Below, piece after piece: positions 18,901 to 27,737 of a stretch of 64,000 bases of DNA. Position 1 is the first letter of the stretch, and each line of letters begins with the position of its first letter. Below the pieces are notes generated by a model. It saw only the letters and a program-made list of their open reading frames with translations, did not search any database and was not told the DNA's origin. Origin of the DNA: Puteibacter caeruleilacunae (GTDB lineage Bacteria > Bacteroidota > Bacteroidia > Bacteroidales > Prolixibacteraceae); contig SJCO01000010.1 in NCBI GenBank assembly GCA_005217565.1, positions 248,001-312,000 of the forward strand. The letters run 5' to 3'. A program made the translations under genes and the position numbers.

Positions 18901-21351
18901 ATGCGATATATACTTTATTATCTCGTTTTGTTGTTATTACTTCCGGGATCGATGCTAGCGAAAGATAATAAAATTCGCAGGCTTATGACGAACAAAGTTC
19001 ATTGCTATGCATCAAATAAGGTAAATAAATCATTTACTCCCCCACCTGATGAATACTATCTAAAAAGTACCGCCGAGAATGTTGTGATAAATGTTACTTA
19101 TATTGATTTCACAGAGCAAGCTCGAACTGCTTTTCAACATGCTGTTGACATATGGTCGACAATGATCTCCAGTGAGGTACCAATCTATACTACTGCCAGG
19201 TGGAGTAAGTTAGATGAAGGTGTTTTGGGAAGCGCAGCGGCGACTGTGTCTTTAGCTGATTTCGGACAGGCTCAGTTTCAAAATCGTTTTTATCCGGTTG
19301 CACTCACAGAGAAAATGATTGGTGTTGAGATTACAGCAAAAGAACAGCCTGATATTTATGCTGAATTTAGCAGTGAAATACAGTGGTATTATGGTATCGA
19401 TGGAGATACTCCTACTGATAGATATGATTTAGTATCGGTGGTATTGCATGAATTGTGTCACGGTTTAGGCTTTAATGGATTACTTACTGTTACAGGTGAT
19501 AATGGAGAATTAGTGGGCAGATATCCAGGCATATTCGATGAGTTTTTAGTGAATAAGGATGGAGAAAAGATTCTTGATAATCCTGCATTTCCAGTAGGAA
19601 CTGTTGAACTAAAACAGCAATTGGTCGGTAGTAAATTAAGATTTTCTGGGCCTATGGCTGTTAAATCATATGGTGATCTAATCCCGCTTTACAGTCCGCT
19701 AATATTTGATGATGGATCAAGTATTTATCACCTTGATGAAGCAATATTTAAAGGTGATAATGCCTTGATGACCCCATTTTTAGATAAAGGTGAAGCAATT
19801 CACAATCCTGGTGATTTAGCTTTGGCAATGATGAATGATATCGGATGGAAAAGTATACGTTTCTTTCATGAGGAGTTAATTGATCGTATTACAATGCCTG
19901 AACCTGCGGTTGTGTCAGCCACAATCAAGAGCGACTATTCACTTAAGACTGATTCGATATTTCTTATTTATTCAACAGATGATTTTAATGTAGTGGATAG
20001 TCTTCTATTATCACCAACAGGGAAAAATGATGAGTTTAGTGCTGCTATTCCTGTTGTACCTTATGGAACTACTGTAAAATATTACTTGAGTGCGATGGAT
20101 GATCAATCCAGAATATATTTATCCCCAGCTAACGCTCCACAATACTATTATTCATTTGTTCATGGGCCTGATGTAGTTAGTCCTGTAATAGTACACCAAC
20201 CTGTTAACAGAGTTTTTGTTGGAGAGGGAACGGTAGAATTAACAGCAAATGTTACAGATAATATCTCTGTAGAATCTGTATTGCTAAACTATATAATAAA
20301 TGATGGAGATGTTCAGCAATTAACATTCACTGCAGAATCTGGAGATAATTATGAAGTAGTAATTGACTTTTCAAGTGCAAGCCTTCAAGATGGGGATTCA
20401 ATTCGATACCAGATTGTAGCTAAAGATACATCGGAAAGTAGTGATGTTACAATTATCCCTGATCAAGATAGGTATTATACGATCATGGTGAATGATTTTC
20501 TTGCTGCGAAACGAAGTTTTTACAGTGATTTTAATGATAAAGATGAGTTAATCCTGGCAGGGAATCTGTTTTCTATAGAGCAGCCCAATGGATTTGATGA
20601 TCCTGCATTACATTCTCCTCACCCCTATGAAAGTCCAGAGACAGATGGAGGTGAATTTGAGTATATCACAGTAATTAAGCAGCCTGTAATTGTTGAAACT
20701 GGTGGAATTGTTGAGTTTGATGAGATCGTCTTGGTTGAACCAGGAGAAGAAAACAGCGTTTTTGGTGATGTACATTTCTGGGATTATGTGGTTGTAGAAG
20801 GATCAATTGATAAAGGGCAAACTTGGAATCCTTTAGCAGATGGTTATGACTCCCAGTTATTTAGCGATTGGAAAGAGCTTTATGATGGAGGTGTTGTTGG
20901 CAATAATTCAACCTCTATAGGTACCAAGGAATTATATAAGCATCATCAGTTTGATATATTGGAATCTGGAGATTTTAATGTGGGTGACGAATTGCTGGTA
21001 CGATTCAGACTTTATTCAGATCCTTATGCCAATGGTTGGGGATGGTGTATTGATAATTTGTCTATTCAGCATAACGTTACTGCCGAACCAGAACAGATAG
21101 TTCAATCATCAACGTTTGAGGTAACACCTAATCCTGGCGATGGAATGTTTAAATTACATTTGCCTCATTTAGAAAATAATGGAGTGTTGCGGATTTTTAA
21201 TGTCCAAGGAATATTGATGATGGAATACAAGGTAGCAATGGGGGATCATCAGGTTTTACCAATAAATATTTCGTCCTATCCATCAGGGGTATATTTATTT
21301 TGTGTTGATATTGGTGCAAGATGTTATGTGTCAAAGGTTTTACTGCGATGA
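18901..21351 (+). CDS. T9SS-exported zinc metalloprotease
   Basis: I chose the ATG at 18901, which gives a clear signal peptide (MRYILYYLVLLLLLPGSMLA) and an 816-residue protein; the longer in-frame start at 18784 adds a segment without a signal-like profile. The protease domain spans roughly residues 60-330 and carries VVLHELCHGLGF, an HExxHxxGF zinc motif of the metzincin type. Two beta-sandwich regions follow (about 350-560), then a jelly-roll-like region with WDYVVVEGSIDKGQTW. The last 80 residues are a type A T9SS sorting tail (NPGDGMFKL...FNVQG...YPSGVYLF). The protein is therefore predicted to reach the cell surface or be released. Substrate unknown. Confidence 0.82.
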   Translation: MRYILYYLVLLLLLPGSMLAKDNKIRRLMTNKVHCYASNKVNKSFTPPPDEYYLKSTAENVVINVTYIDFTEQARTAFQHAVDIWSTMISSEVPIYTTARWSKLDEGVLGSAAATVSLADFGQAQFQNRFYPVALTEKMIGVEITAKEQPDIYAEFSSEIQWYYGIDGDTPTDRYDLVSVVLHELCHGLGFNGLLTVTGDNGELVGRYPGIFDEFLVNKDGEKILDNPAFPVGTVELKQQLVGSKLRFSGPMAVKSYGDLIPLYSPLIFDDGSSIYHLDEAIFKGDNALMTPFLDKGEAIHNPGDLALAMMNDIGWKSIRFFHEELIDRITMPEPAVVSATIKSDYSLKTDSIFLIYSTDDFNVVDSLLLSPTGKNDEFSAAIPVVPYGTTVKYYLSAMDDQSRIYLSPANAPQYYYSFVHGPDVVSPVIVHQPVNRVFVGEGTVELTANVTDNISVESVLLNYIINDGDVQQLTFTAESGDNYEVVIDFSSASLQDGDSIRYQIVAKDTSESSDVTIIPDQDRYYTIMVNDFLAAKRSFYSDFNDKDELILAGNLFSIEQPNGFDDPALHSPHPYESPETDGGEFEYITVIKQPVIVETGGIVEFDEIVLVEPGEENSVFGDVHFWDYVVVEGSIDKGQTWNPLADGYDSQLFSDWKELYDGGVVGNNSTSIGTKELYKHHQFDILESGDFNVGDELLVRFRLYSDPYANGWGWCIDNLSIQHNVTAEPEQIVQSSTFEVTPNPGDGMFKLHLPHLENNGVLRIFNVQGILMMEYKVAMGDHQVLPINISSYPSGVYLFCVDIGARCYVSKVLLR

Positions 21352-21447
21352 TATGTTGTAAAATAATATTTCTAATGTATCATTATAATGGTTATGTCGG
21401 TATAATAGAATATCCATAAGGAAATCTGAGTTAACTTTTTAAATCCG

Positions 21448-24400
21448 ATGAGGACCATTATACTTCACATATTGGCTTATGTGTTAGTTACTTTTGGATG
21501 TATTGCGCAGGAAAAGAAGGGTGCTTATGAGTGGGAGAATCCAATCATTCATGGAATTAACCGGGAGAATGCAGGTATTATTTATATACCTGTAGTGGAC
21601 AATGATATGGATAATAAAATAGTACTGGATGGTGTCTGGAGATTTCATTATTCATCGTGTATCAATGATCGTCCTGTCTTATTTTATCAAAACGAGTATA
21701 ATGTCAATACTTGGAAATCAATACCCGTACCCTCTAACTGGCAATTGCATGGGTATGGAGACCTTTCAATAAATCATCGAGAGTTACCATTTGTTTATAG
21801 TCCCCCTAATGTTCCACATACAGGTAATGCAGTTGGTAGTTATGTGAAAGAATTCTCTTTACCTAATCAGTGGCAGGAAAGAGAGGTATTTATCAATTTT
21901 AATAGTGTTAGTTCAGCATATTACTTATGGGTAAATGGTCATTATGTGGGATACAGCCAGGGAAGTAAAATTCCATCGCGTTTTAATATTACTAAGTACA
22001 TAAGAAAAGGAAAAAATCGACTAGCTGTTGAAGTGTATGAATATAGTGATGCTTCCTACCTTGAGAATATGGAAACCTGGAATCTGAGTGGAATAGAAAG
22101 AGAAGTTTATTTGTATTCAACTCCAAAGGTTCACCTTAAGGATTATCATTTTAAGACTTATTTCGATGAACAACTTAAGGATGCAGTTCTTGAAGGAGAT
22201 TTAATGTTATTCAATTATGACAATCAAAGTAGGAAAAACTGTCATTTGAAGATTAATCTCTATGATATAAATGCTGAACTGGTAGCAGCGCAAAAGGTTT
22301 CTTTCAATGAATTAGAAGCTGGTACAAGTCAAAATCAACGTTTCTTGATACCTATCTCCTCTCCAGCAAAATGGTCTGCAGAATCACCCAATCTTTATAA
22401 GATAGAGATGATTCTAACACAAGACGATCAAGAGCTTGAAATTATAAATGATATGATTGGATTTCGACAAGTAGAGATTAGATATGGTCACCTACTTATC
22501 AATGGAAAGAAAGTCATTTTAAAAGGAGTTAATCATATTGCCTTTAGTTGCACTGATGGCGCAAATGTTTCAGAAGAGGAAATGATTCGAGAGATCTGCC
22601 AGATGAAACGAAATAATATTAATGCTGTACGTACCTCAGGAGGTACTCATCCCAGCAAGTGGTATAAACTCTGTGATAAATATGGATTATATATTATTGA
22701 TGAAGCCCCCATTAGTATTGGTATGAATCACGGTAGGAAGGCAAAGCTTATTTCTAATTCAAGAGCCTGGAGTAAATCTATGTCGGATAAGGTTATGGGG
22801 ATGTTTGAAATGAATAAAAATCATCCTTCTATAATTGTATGGTCAATAGGTACTAATTCAGTCGATGGTTACGCCTTTACACAGTGTTCTCAAAAACTAA
22901 AAAAGAGGATTTTTGATCGACCTGTAACATTTGATGGGAAACAGTTTGAATCTGTTTCTGATCATATAGATATTCACTTTAAATGCTGTAAAGAGATTAA
23001 GGAGTTGAAGTCATATGTTATTAACAAAGGACATAAACCAGTTATTGCCAGTGAGTTTATATATGCTCAAGGGATATCCTGTGGTGGAATGGGAGAGAAA
23101 TGGAGTAAATTAAAAGAGATATACGGCGGACATGGAGGTTTTATCTCGTACTGGAAAAATCAGGAGTTGAAACAAAGATATCCTAATGGAGGTGGAGAAT
23201 ATGAGCAAGTTAATTTCAGGGAGGTAGGAAAACGATCATGTGTAAATCATGGTATTGTCAACTGTCTGGATCAATCAAATGGTGAGTTGGTGGCCGTCAA
23301 AAAGCTTTTTGAACCAGTAAAGATTGAGATCAAGGACTCAGAAAAAGGAGTGCTTACTATATTCAACAACCACCTGTTTTCCGATTTAAGTAAGTTTGAC
23401 CTTTACTGGGATATCAGTGAGGATGATAGAACCATTCAACAAGGAATTATCGATAGTTTGTTGATAAAACCCGGAGAACAAAATGAATTATATTTGCCAT
23501 TAAAGTCTTTTGAAAAGAAGAAAGGAGCTGAATATTGGCTGAATATCTCTTTGCGAACAAAGAATGATGAGATTTGGGCAGCTGCAGGACATGAAATAGC
23601 TTTTAGTCAGTATAATATACCAAATCCTCTAATAAATGGAGAGATATTGTCGAGTTCCGGACCAGTTAAAGTAAAAAAGATAGATGATGGTTTTGTGGTG
23701 ATGGGAGCAAAGTATAAAGCAAGAATAGTGAATGGAGTTATTCAATCATACCGATATGAGGGAGACGACTTGTTTGTGAAAGGAAAAATAGGATTATTAA
23801 ATGTTAATCGTTCTCCTATTGATAACGATATAAGGGTTGGTTATTTATGGAAAGAATACGCATTGGATTACTTAAAACGGATTCATGAGAACACGAGATT
23901 GATTAGCGAAGATAAGAAACAGGTTATCATTGAGTGTGAAAATAAATATGAATCTTCAGTGGATGCAGGTTTCAAGCATCAGTGTACCTATCGCTTCTTT
24001 TCTGATGGTTTGGTGCAAGTTGATAATGAAATTATTCCATATGGTGATTTACCTGAGTTGGGAAGAATTGGTGTGAAATTTCACATTCCTGATAATTACA
24101 GGCAATTGTATTGGTACGGAAGAGGACCATATAACAACTATTGTGATAGAAAATGTGGAACCAAGATCGGATTGTATCATGAGTTATTGACGGATGCAAT
24201 AACTAAGGAGGGTAGATCAGGATCAGTTGGGAATAAACAAGATATTAGATGGCTCAGTTTTAGAGATGATAGAGATAAAGGACTGTTATTGAAACTAACA
24301 AACAACGCTTCTATCTATTATTACAAAGAAGGAAATGGGATCCAGTGGGGGAGAAAATCGCAATCTCTGAATAAAGAAATCATTTATCTGGAAATAAATG

Positions 24401-24558
24401 CAAAAGATCGAGGAGTTGGTAACACATTGGGGGGAAACGATGTAGCGAATCGGTTTAAATGTATGCCACAAACCGTGAAGTTTACTTTTTTTATTCAACC
24501 ATTGCGAGAAAAAAGTAATTCTATTTTGATGGGAAGATCACTGAATTGTAATATGTAA
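21448..24558 (+). CDS. Exported GH2 (LacZ-type) protein with altered active site
   Basis: The 1036-residue protein has an N-terminal signal peptide and the full LacZ-type layout: sugar-binding jelly roll (about 40-225), immunoglobulin-like domain, TIM barrel (about 340-640), second sandwich, and C-terminal Bgal_small_N domain ending near RFKCMPQTVKFTFFIQ. The nucleophile is kept (Glu536 in VIASEFIYAQG). The acid/base position of WSLGNES is Asn470 in WSIGTNS. The metal/substrate motifs are also changed: DEANIETHG reads DEAPISIGM, the HYPN segment reads GGTHPS, and GGFVWDW reads GGFISYW. Ordinary beta-galactosidase activity is unlikely. It follows the metalloprotease gene by 96 bases. Confidence 0.87.
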   Translation: MRTIILHILAYVLVTFGCIAQEKKGAYEWENPIIHGINRENAGIIYIPVVDNDMDNKIVLDGVWRFHYSSCINDRPVLFYQNEYNVNTWKSIPVPSNWQLHGYGDLSINHRELPFVYSPPNVPHTGNAVGSYVKEFSLPNQWQEREVFINFNSVSSAYYLWVNGHYVGYSQGSKIPSRFNITKYIRKGKNRLAVEVYEYSDASYLENMETWNLSGIEREVYLYSTPKVHLKDYHFKTYFDEQLKDAVLEGDLMLFNYDNQSRKNCHLKINLYDINAELVAAQKVSFNELEAGTSQNQRFLIPISSPAKWSAESPNLYKIEMILTQDDQELEIINDMIGFRQVEIRYGHLLINGKKVILKGVNHIAFSCTDGANVSEEEMIREICQMKRNNINAVRTSGGTHPSKWYKLCDKYGLYIIDEAPISIGMNHGRKAKLISNSRAWSKSMSDKVMGMFEMNKNHPSIIVWSIGTNSVDGYAFTQCSQKLKKRIFDRPVTFDGKQFESVSDHIDIHFKCCKEIKELKSYVINKGHKPVIASEFIYAQGISCGGMGEKWSKLKEIYGGHGGFISYWKNQELKQRYPNGGGEYEQVNFREVGKRSCVNHGIVNCLDQSNGELVAVKKLFEPVKIEIKDSEKGVLTIFNNHLFSDLSKFDLYWDISEDDRTIQQGIIDSLLIKPGEQNELYLPLKSFEKKKGAEYWLNISLRTKNDEIWAAAGHEIAFSQYNIPNPLINGEILSSSGPVKVKKIDDGFVVMGAKYKARIVNGVIQSYRYEGDDLFVKGKIGLLNVNRSPIDNDIRVGYLWKEYALDYLKRIHENTRLISEDKKQVIIECENKYESSVDAGFKHQCTYRFFSDGLVQVDNEIIPYGDLPELGRIGVKFHIPDNYRQLYWYGRGPYNNYCDRKCGTKIGLYHELLTDAITKEGRSGSVGNKQDIRWLSFRDDRDKGLLLKLTNNASIYYYKEGNGIQWGRKSQSLNKEIIYLEINAKDRGVGNTLGGNDVANRFKCMPQTVKFTFFIQPLREKSNSILMGRSLNCNM

Positions 24559-24616
24559 GTATGTAAAGTAATTTTTAAATAATCTGTTATTAAAATGAAT
24601 TTCAGAATTTTATTTC

Positions 24617-24624
24617 TATATTTG
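24617..24624 (+). promoter_or_regulatory. Candidate -7 box for the aromatic leader transcript
   Basis: TATATTTG is a perfect TAnnTTTG match 14 bases before the leader-peptide ATG. It would start transcription just ahead of the leader peptide, as expected for an attenuator. No TTTG -33 element is obvious. Confidence 0.6.
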
Positions 24625-24638
24625 AGCCATCAAATTAA

Positions 24639-24719
24639 ATGAGAATGGTACACAATTTTTGTAATAGCTACTTTTATTTTTATTACTGGTTCCAGTTTAA
24701 CGCAGGGGTCGGAAGGTAG
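24639..24719 (+). CDS. Phe/Tyr-rich leader peptide of the aromatic amino acid operon
   Basis: This 26-codon ORF starts at ATG 24639 and ends at TAG 24717-24719. Residues 11-20 read YFYFYYWFQF, so ten of the 26 residues are Phe, Tyr or Trp (five F, four Y, one W). It lies just after a -7 box and just before a Rho-independent terminator, and the genes downstream are tyrA and a DAHP synthase-chorismate mutase. That arrangement is the hallmark of ribosome-mediated attenuation. Its role is regulatory; the peptide itself probably has no function. Confidence 0.85.
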   Translation: MRMVHNFCNSYFYFYYWFQFNAGVGR

Positions 24720-24780
24720 TTTATTGCATAAACGAAAATATTAAACCGGAAGGTCCCTGAGTAATCAGGGGCCTTTTTTT
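24703..24780 (+). promoter_or_regulatory. Transcription attenuator (antiterminator and terminator)
   Basis: The terminator is AGGTCCCTGA (24751-24760), loop GTAA, TCAGGGGCCT (24765-24774), with one G-T wobble and a run of seven T. A competing antiterminator can form between CAGGGGTC (24703-24710) and GGTCCCTG (24752-24759), 8 pairs with two wobbles. CAGGGGTC lies inside the leader ORF just after the Tyr/Phe codons. A ribosome stalled in the Tyr cluster leaves it free and allows antitermination. A ribosome that reaches the stop codon covers it and the terminator forms. Confidence 0.82.
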
Positions 24781-24887
24781 GTATCTAAAAAATAAGAAGA
24801 ACTAAAAATAGTTAGATAATAAAAAAGGGAAAAGATGAATCTTTAATCTCTTCTTCTTTTTTAGACATCTAAAAAAAAACAAGAAAA

Positions 24888-25784
24888 ATGAAATTAACTG
24901 TAATCGGCTTGGGACTCATTGGTGGTTCAATGGCAAAAGACCTTCGAAAGGCAGGTTTCGCAACCGAGATCATCGGACTTGATGCCAATCCTGGTCACCT
25001 GAAGGAAGCGTTAAAACTGGGTATTGCAGATCGTACAGCAGGAGTTGAAGAGGCTATTCAGGAAGCTGATTTGATCTTAATGGCAATCCCCGTTGATCGA
25101 ATGATTGATGTGTTACCGAAAGTCTTGGATAAGATTAATCCAGGAACTACAGTCACAGATGTTGGTTCTACTAAGAAGCTTATATGCGAAGCAGTGGATA
25201 ACCACCCAAATCGAGGTAACTATGTTGCTGCCCATCCAATGTCGGGTACTGAAAACTCAGGACCAAGAGCTGCAATTGAAGGATTATTTCAGGATAAGAT
25301 ATCAATCATCTGTGATCAGGAAAAGTCGAAACCACAGCATATTGCTTTGGTTGAGAAAATGTTTCAGTCTCTAGGAATGTCAATAGCTTATATGTCGGCT
25401 GATGAACAGGATCATAGTACAGCCTTTGTTTCACACTTGCCTCATGCCACATCATTTGCTTTGGCTAATGCTGTGTTGGCTAAAGAAGATCGTAAAATCA
25501 TTTTTGATCTGGCAAGTGGAGGTTTCCGTTCAACAGTTCGTTTGGCAAAAAGTTCTCCTACAATGTGGGGACCAATATTCAAACAAAACAAGGAATATGT
25601 TGTTGAAGCTCTCGAGGTGTATCAAAAGCACTTAGAGGAGATGAAACAAAGTATTATGGAAGAGGATGATACTCGCATGAATGAATTGATTCATAATGCA
25701 ACTAAAATCCGAGAGGTATTGGATAAGAAGAATCCATATCTAGTTAAAAGTGAAGAGAAAATAGTTAGATTATTTACCAGATAA
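24888..25784 (+). CDS. tyrA: Prephenate dehydrogenase
   Basis: TyrA oxidatively decarboxylates prephenate to 4-hydroxyphenylpyruvate in tyrosine synthesis. The NAD-binding motif GLGLIGGSMAKDL is at the N-terminus. The catalytic-histidine region AAHPMSGTENSGPRAA and the helical-domain signature VSHLPHATSFALAN are conserved. At 298 residues it is a mono-functional enzyme without a chorismate mutase or ACT domain. The next gene supplies chorismate mutase activity. Expression is predicted to depend on the leader-peptide attenuator immediately upstream. Confidence 0.94.
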   Translation: MKLTVIGLGLIGGSMAKDLRKAGFATEIIGLDANPGHLKEALKLGIADRTAGVEEAIQEADLILMAIPVDRMIDVLPKVLDKINPGTTVTDVGSTKKLICEAVDNHPNRGNYVAAHPMSGTENSGPRAAIEGLFQDKISIICDQEKSKPQHIALVEKMFQSLGMSIAYMSADEQDHSTAFVSHLPHATSFALANAVLAKEDRKIIFDLASGGFRSTVRLAKSSPTMWGPIFKQNKEYVVEALEVYQKHLEEMKQSIMEEDDTRMNELIHNATKIREVLDKKNPYLVKSEEKIVRLFTR

Positions 25785-25796
25785 AAGAGAGAAATC

Positions 25797-26888
25797 ATGG
25801 GTATTGAGTTAGATATCTTACCAATTAGTAGTTGGATTCCAGGAATAAAGCATCCACTACTTATTGCAGGTCCTTGTAGCCTGGAAACAGAAGAGCAGGT
25901 AATGAACACTGCTAAAGAACTTGTTAAAGATGAAAGAGTTCATGTTTACAGAGGTGGTGTTTGGAAGCCTAGAACAAGACCTGGTACATTTGAAGGTGTT
26001 GGTTCAGTTGGATTGGAATGGTTGAAGCAGGTAAAACAGGAAACTGGTTTATTAGTTGGTACAGAGGTTGCAAATGCTCAGCATACAGAAGAAGCTTTAA
26101 AAGCTGATATTGACGTGCTTTGGATTGGTGCCCGATCAACAGGTAGTCCTTTCGTTGTTCAAGAGATTGCTGATGTTTTAAAAGGATCAGATAAAGTAGT
26201 AATGGTGAAAAATCCATTGAATCCAGATGTACAACTATGGATGGGAGCTCTTGAGCGATTGAATCAAGTTGGTATCAAGAAATTAGTTGCTATTCAACGT
26301 GGATTCACTCCATTTAGAGAGACAAAATACAGAAACTTCCCTAGCTGGAGAACAATGATTGAGTTGAAGCGATTGCTTCCTGAATTACCTATCATCTGTG
26401 ACCCTAGTCATATTGCAGGAAAACGCGAGTGGATATATGAAGTAGCTCAGAAGTCATTTGATATGGGTGTAGATGGATTGATGATTGAATCGCATATCGA
26501 TCCTTCATGTGCATTGAGTGATAAAGCACAACAGTTGACTCCACCTGAGTTGGGAGCTGTACTTGATAGATTGGTTATTCGTTATGCTAATTCTGGTAAC
26601 AAGGAATTTGAAGGTCAGTTAGGTAAACTTCGTGACCGTATCGATTCGCTTGATGGAGAATTATTGGAAATACTTGCAGCTCGTAACGAAATTGTCAAAG
26701 ATATCGCACGTTATAAATTGGAGAATAAAGTAACAGCTCTTCAGATTGATCGTTGGTCGAAGATGATGGAAGAACGTACTGATTTGGCAAAAGGATTGAA
26801 ACTGAACGATTTCTTCGTTAAGATTCTATTCCAGCTGATTCATGAGGACTCAATTCGTCAACAGTCTGAAATTATGGATCCTAAGTAA
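25797..26888 (+). CDS. DAHP synthase fused to type II chorismate mutase
   Basis: This 363-residue bifunctional enzyme catalyses the first step of the shikimate pathway and, at its C-terminus, chorismate to prephenate. Residues about 15-265 are a type I beta DAHP synthase (IAGPCSLETEEQV, YRGGVWKPRTRPGTFEGVG, MVKNPLNPD, IQRGFTPF, IICDPSHIAGKR). Residues about 275-355 are an AroQ chorismate mutase (LRDRIDSLDGELLEILAARNEI). The gene starts 12 bases after tyrA and shares its attenuator. Prephenate dehydratase and the aromatic aminotransferase often found in this operon are absent here. Confidence 0.95.
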   Translation: MGIELDILPISSWIPGIKHPLLIAGPCSLETEEQVMNTAKELVKDERVHVYRGGVWKPRTRPGTFEGVGSVGLEWLKQVKQETGLLVGTEVANAQHTEEALKADIDVLWIGARSTGSPFVVQEIADVLKGSDKVVMVKNPLNPDVQLWMGALERLNQVGIKKLVAIQRGFTPFRETKYRNFPSWRTMIELKRLLPELPIICDPSHIAGKREWIYEVAQKSFDMGVDGLMIESHIDPSCALSDKAQQLTPPELGAVLDRLVIRYANSGNKEFEGQLGKLRDRIDSLDGELLEILAARNEIVKDIARYKLENKVTALQIDRWSKMMEERTDLAKGLKLNDFFVKILFQLIHEDSIRQQSEIMDPK

Positions 26889-26910
26889 ACGATATATTAG
26901 AGATTAATAG

Positions 26911-26943
26911 AAGGTCATTCTTTATAAAGGATGGCCTTTTTTT
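26911..26943 (+). terminator. Terminator of the tyrA operon
   Basis: AAGGTCATTCTTTA pairs with TAAAGGATGGCCTT over 14 positions with two G-T wobbles, followed by TTTTTTT. It lies 22 bases after the stop codon. Confidence 0.88.
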
Positions 26944-26983
26944 ATGGCATATTAATAATTTGAGAAGTCGCTTTTTTTCTGGA

Positions 26984-27116
26984 AGGTGTCCTCTTAATGT
27001 ATGAAAGGTGTCCAATCTCTTACGCTACTCTTACGCCCCTCTTACGGGACACCTACGGCATTATAGCGTAAAAGGCCCGTATTTGTAGTGTATCGGTAGC
27101 AAAAAGGCGTAGGCAC
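26984..27116. repeat. Cluster of 11-bp tandem repeats and nested inverted repeats
   Basis: The 393-bp gap before dtd has no ORF but contains a GC-richer block. Three consecutive 11-mers occur at 27018-27050: TCTTACGCTAC, TCTTACGCCCC, TCTTACGGGAC. AGGTGTCC occurs at 26984 and 27006 and its complement GGACACCT at 27047. TTACGCTA pairs with TAGCGTAA (27064), TACGGG with CCCGTA (27076), and CCTACG with CGTAGG (near 27108). The pairings cannot all form together. The function is unknown: a structured RNA, an operator array or an element remnant are possible. Confidence 0.6.
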
Positions 27117-27281
27117 CTAGTTAAATTTGAGATATTTTCTGTGTGATAAATGTGATTGTGAAACGAAATTTGTGAAGTGATTTAAAGGTACAAAATAGAT
27201 ACCATAAAGCGACGAATAATTTTGTAATATTGTATGTTACTATTGATGATAGTTGTGAGGATTAAAATTGAGAAATAAGAT

Positions 27282-27737
27282 ATGCGAGTACTTATACAGC
27301 GAGTATCAGAGGCTTCTGTTACGATTAACAATAATGTAAAATCAGCTATAAAACAAGGGATGATGATCCTTGTTGGAATTGAAGATGACGACAACGATGA
27401 AGACATTAATTGGTTATGTAAGAAGATTGTGAATCTAAGGATCTTTGCAGATGAAAACGGAGTGATGAATAAATCTGTTTTAGATGTAGGAGGAGATATT
27501 CTTGCAATTAGTCAGTTCACATTACATGCCAATACAAAAAAAGGTAATCGTCCGTCATATATAAAAGCAGCAAAGCCAGATATTTCTATTCCGCTGTATA
27601 ATCAATTTGTTGAATGTCTGGAATCTTGTTTAGGGAAGGAAGTAGGTACCGGTGAATTCGGAGCTAATATGCAAGTAGCATTGATAAACGATGGACCAGT
27701 AACTATCATTATTGATTCAAAAAATAAGGACCTATAG
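27282..27737 (+). CDS. dtd: D-aminoacyl-tRNA deacylase
   Basis: Dtd removes D-amino acids wrongly attached to tRNA. The 151-residue length is normal. The family signatures MRVLIQRVSEASV, the catalytic SQFTLHANTKKGNRPSY block and the Gly-cisPro-like segment near the C-terminus (GANMQVALINDGPVTI) are all present. The gene begins a three-gene run, and its stop codon is immediately followed by the ATG of the mazG-like gene. Confidence 0.97.
   Translation: MRVLIQRVSEASVTINNNVKSAIKQGMMILVGIEDDDNDEDINWLCKKIVNLRIFADENGVMNKSVLDVGGDILAISQFTLHANTKKGNRPSYIKAAKPDISIPLYNQFVECLESCLGKEVGTGEFGANMQVALINDGPVTIIIDSKNKDL

Noticed and set aside
26984-27116. Integron attC site or CRISPR-like array
   Set aside because: The 11-bp units are contiguous with no spacers, and the conserved attC core ends (GTTRRRY, RYYYAAC) are not present.
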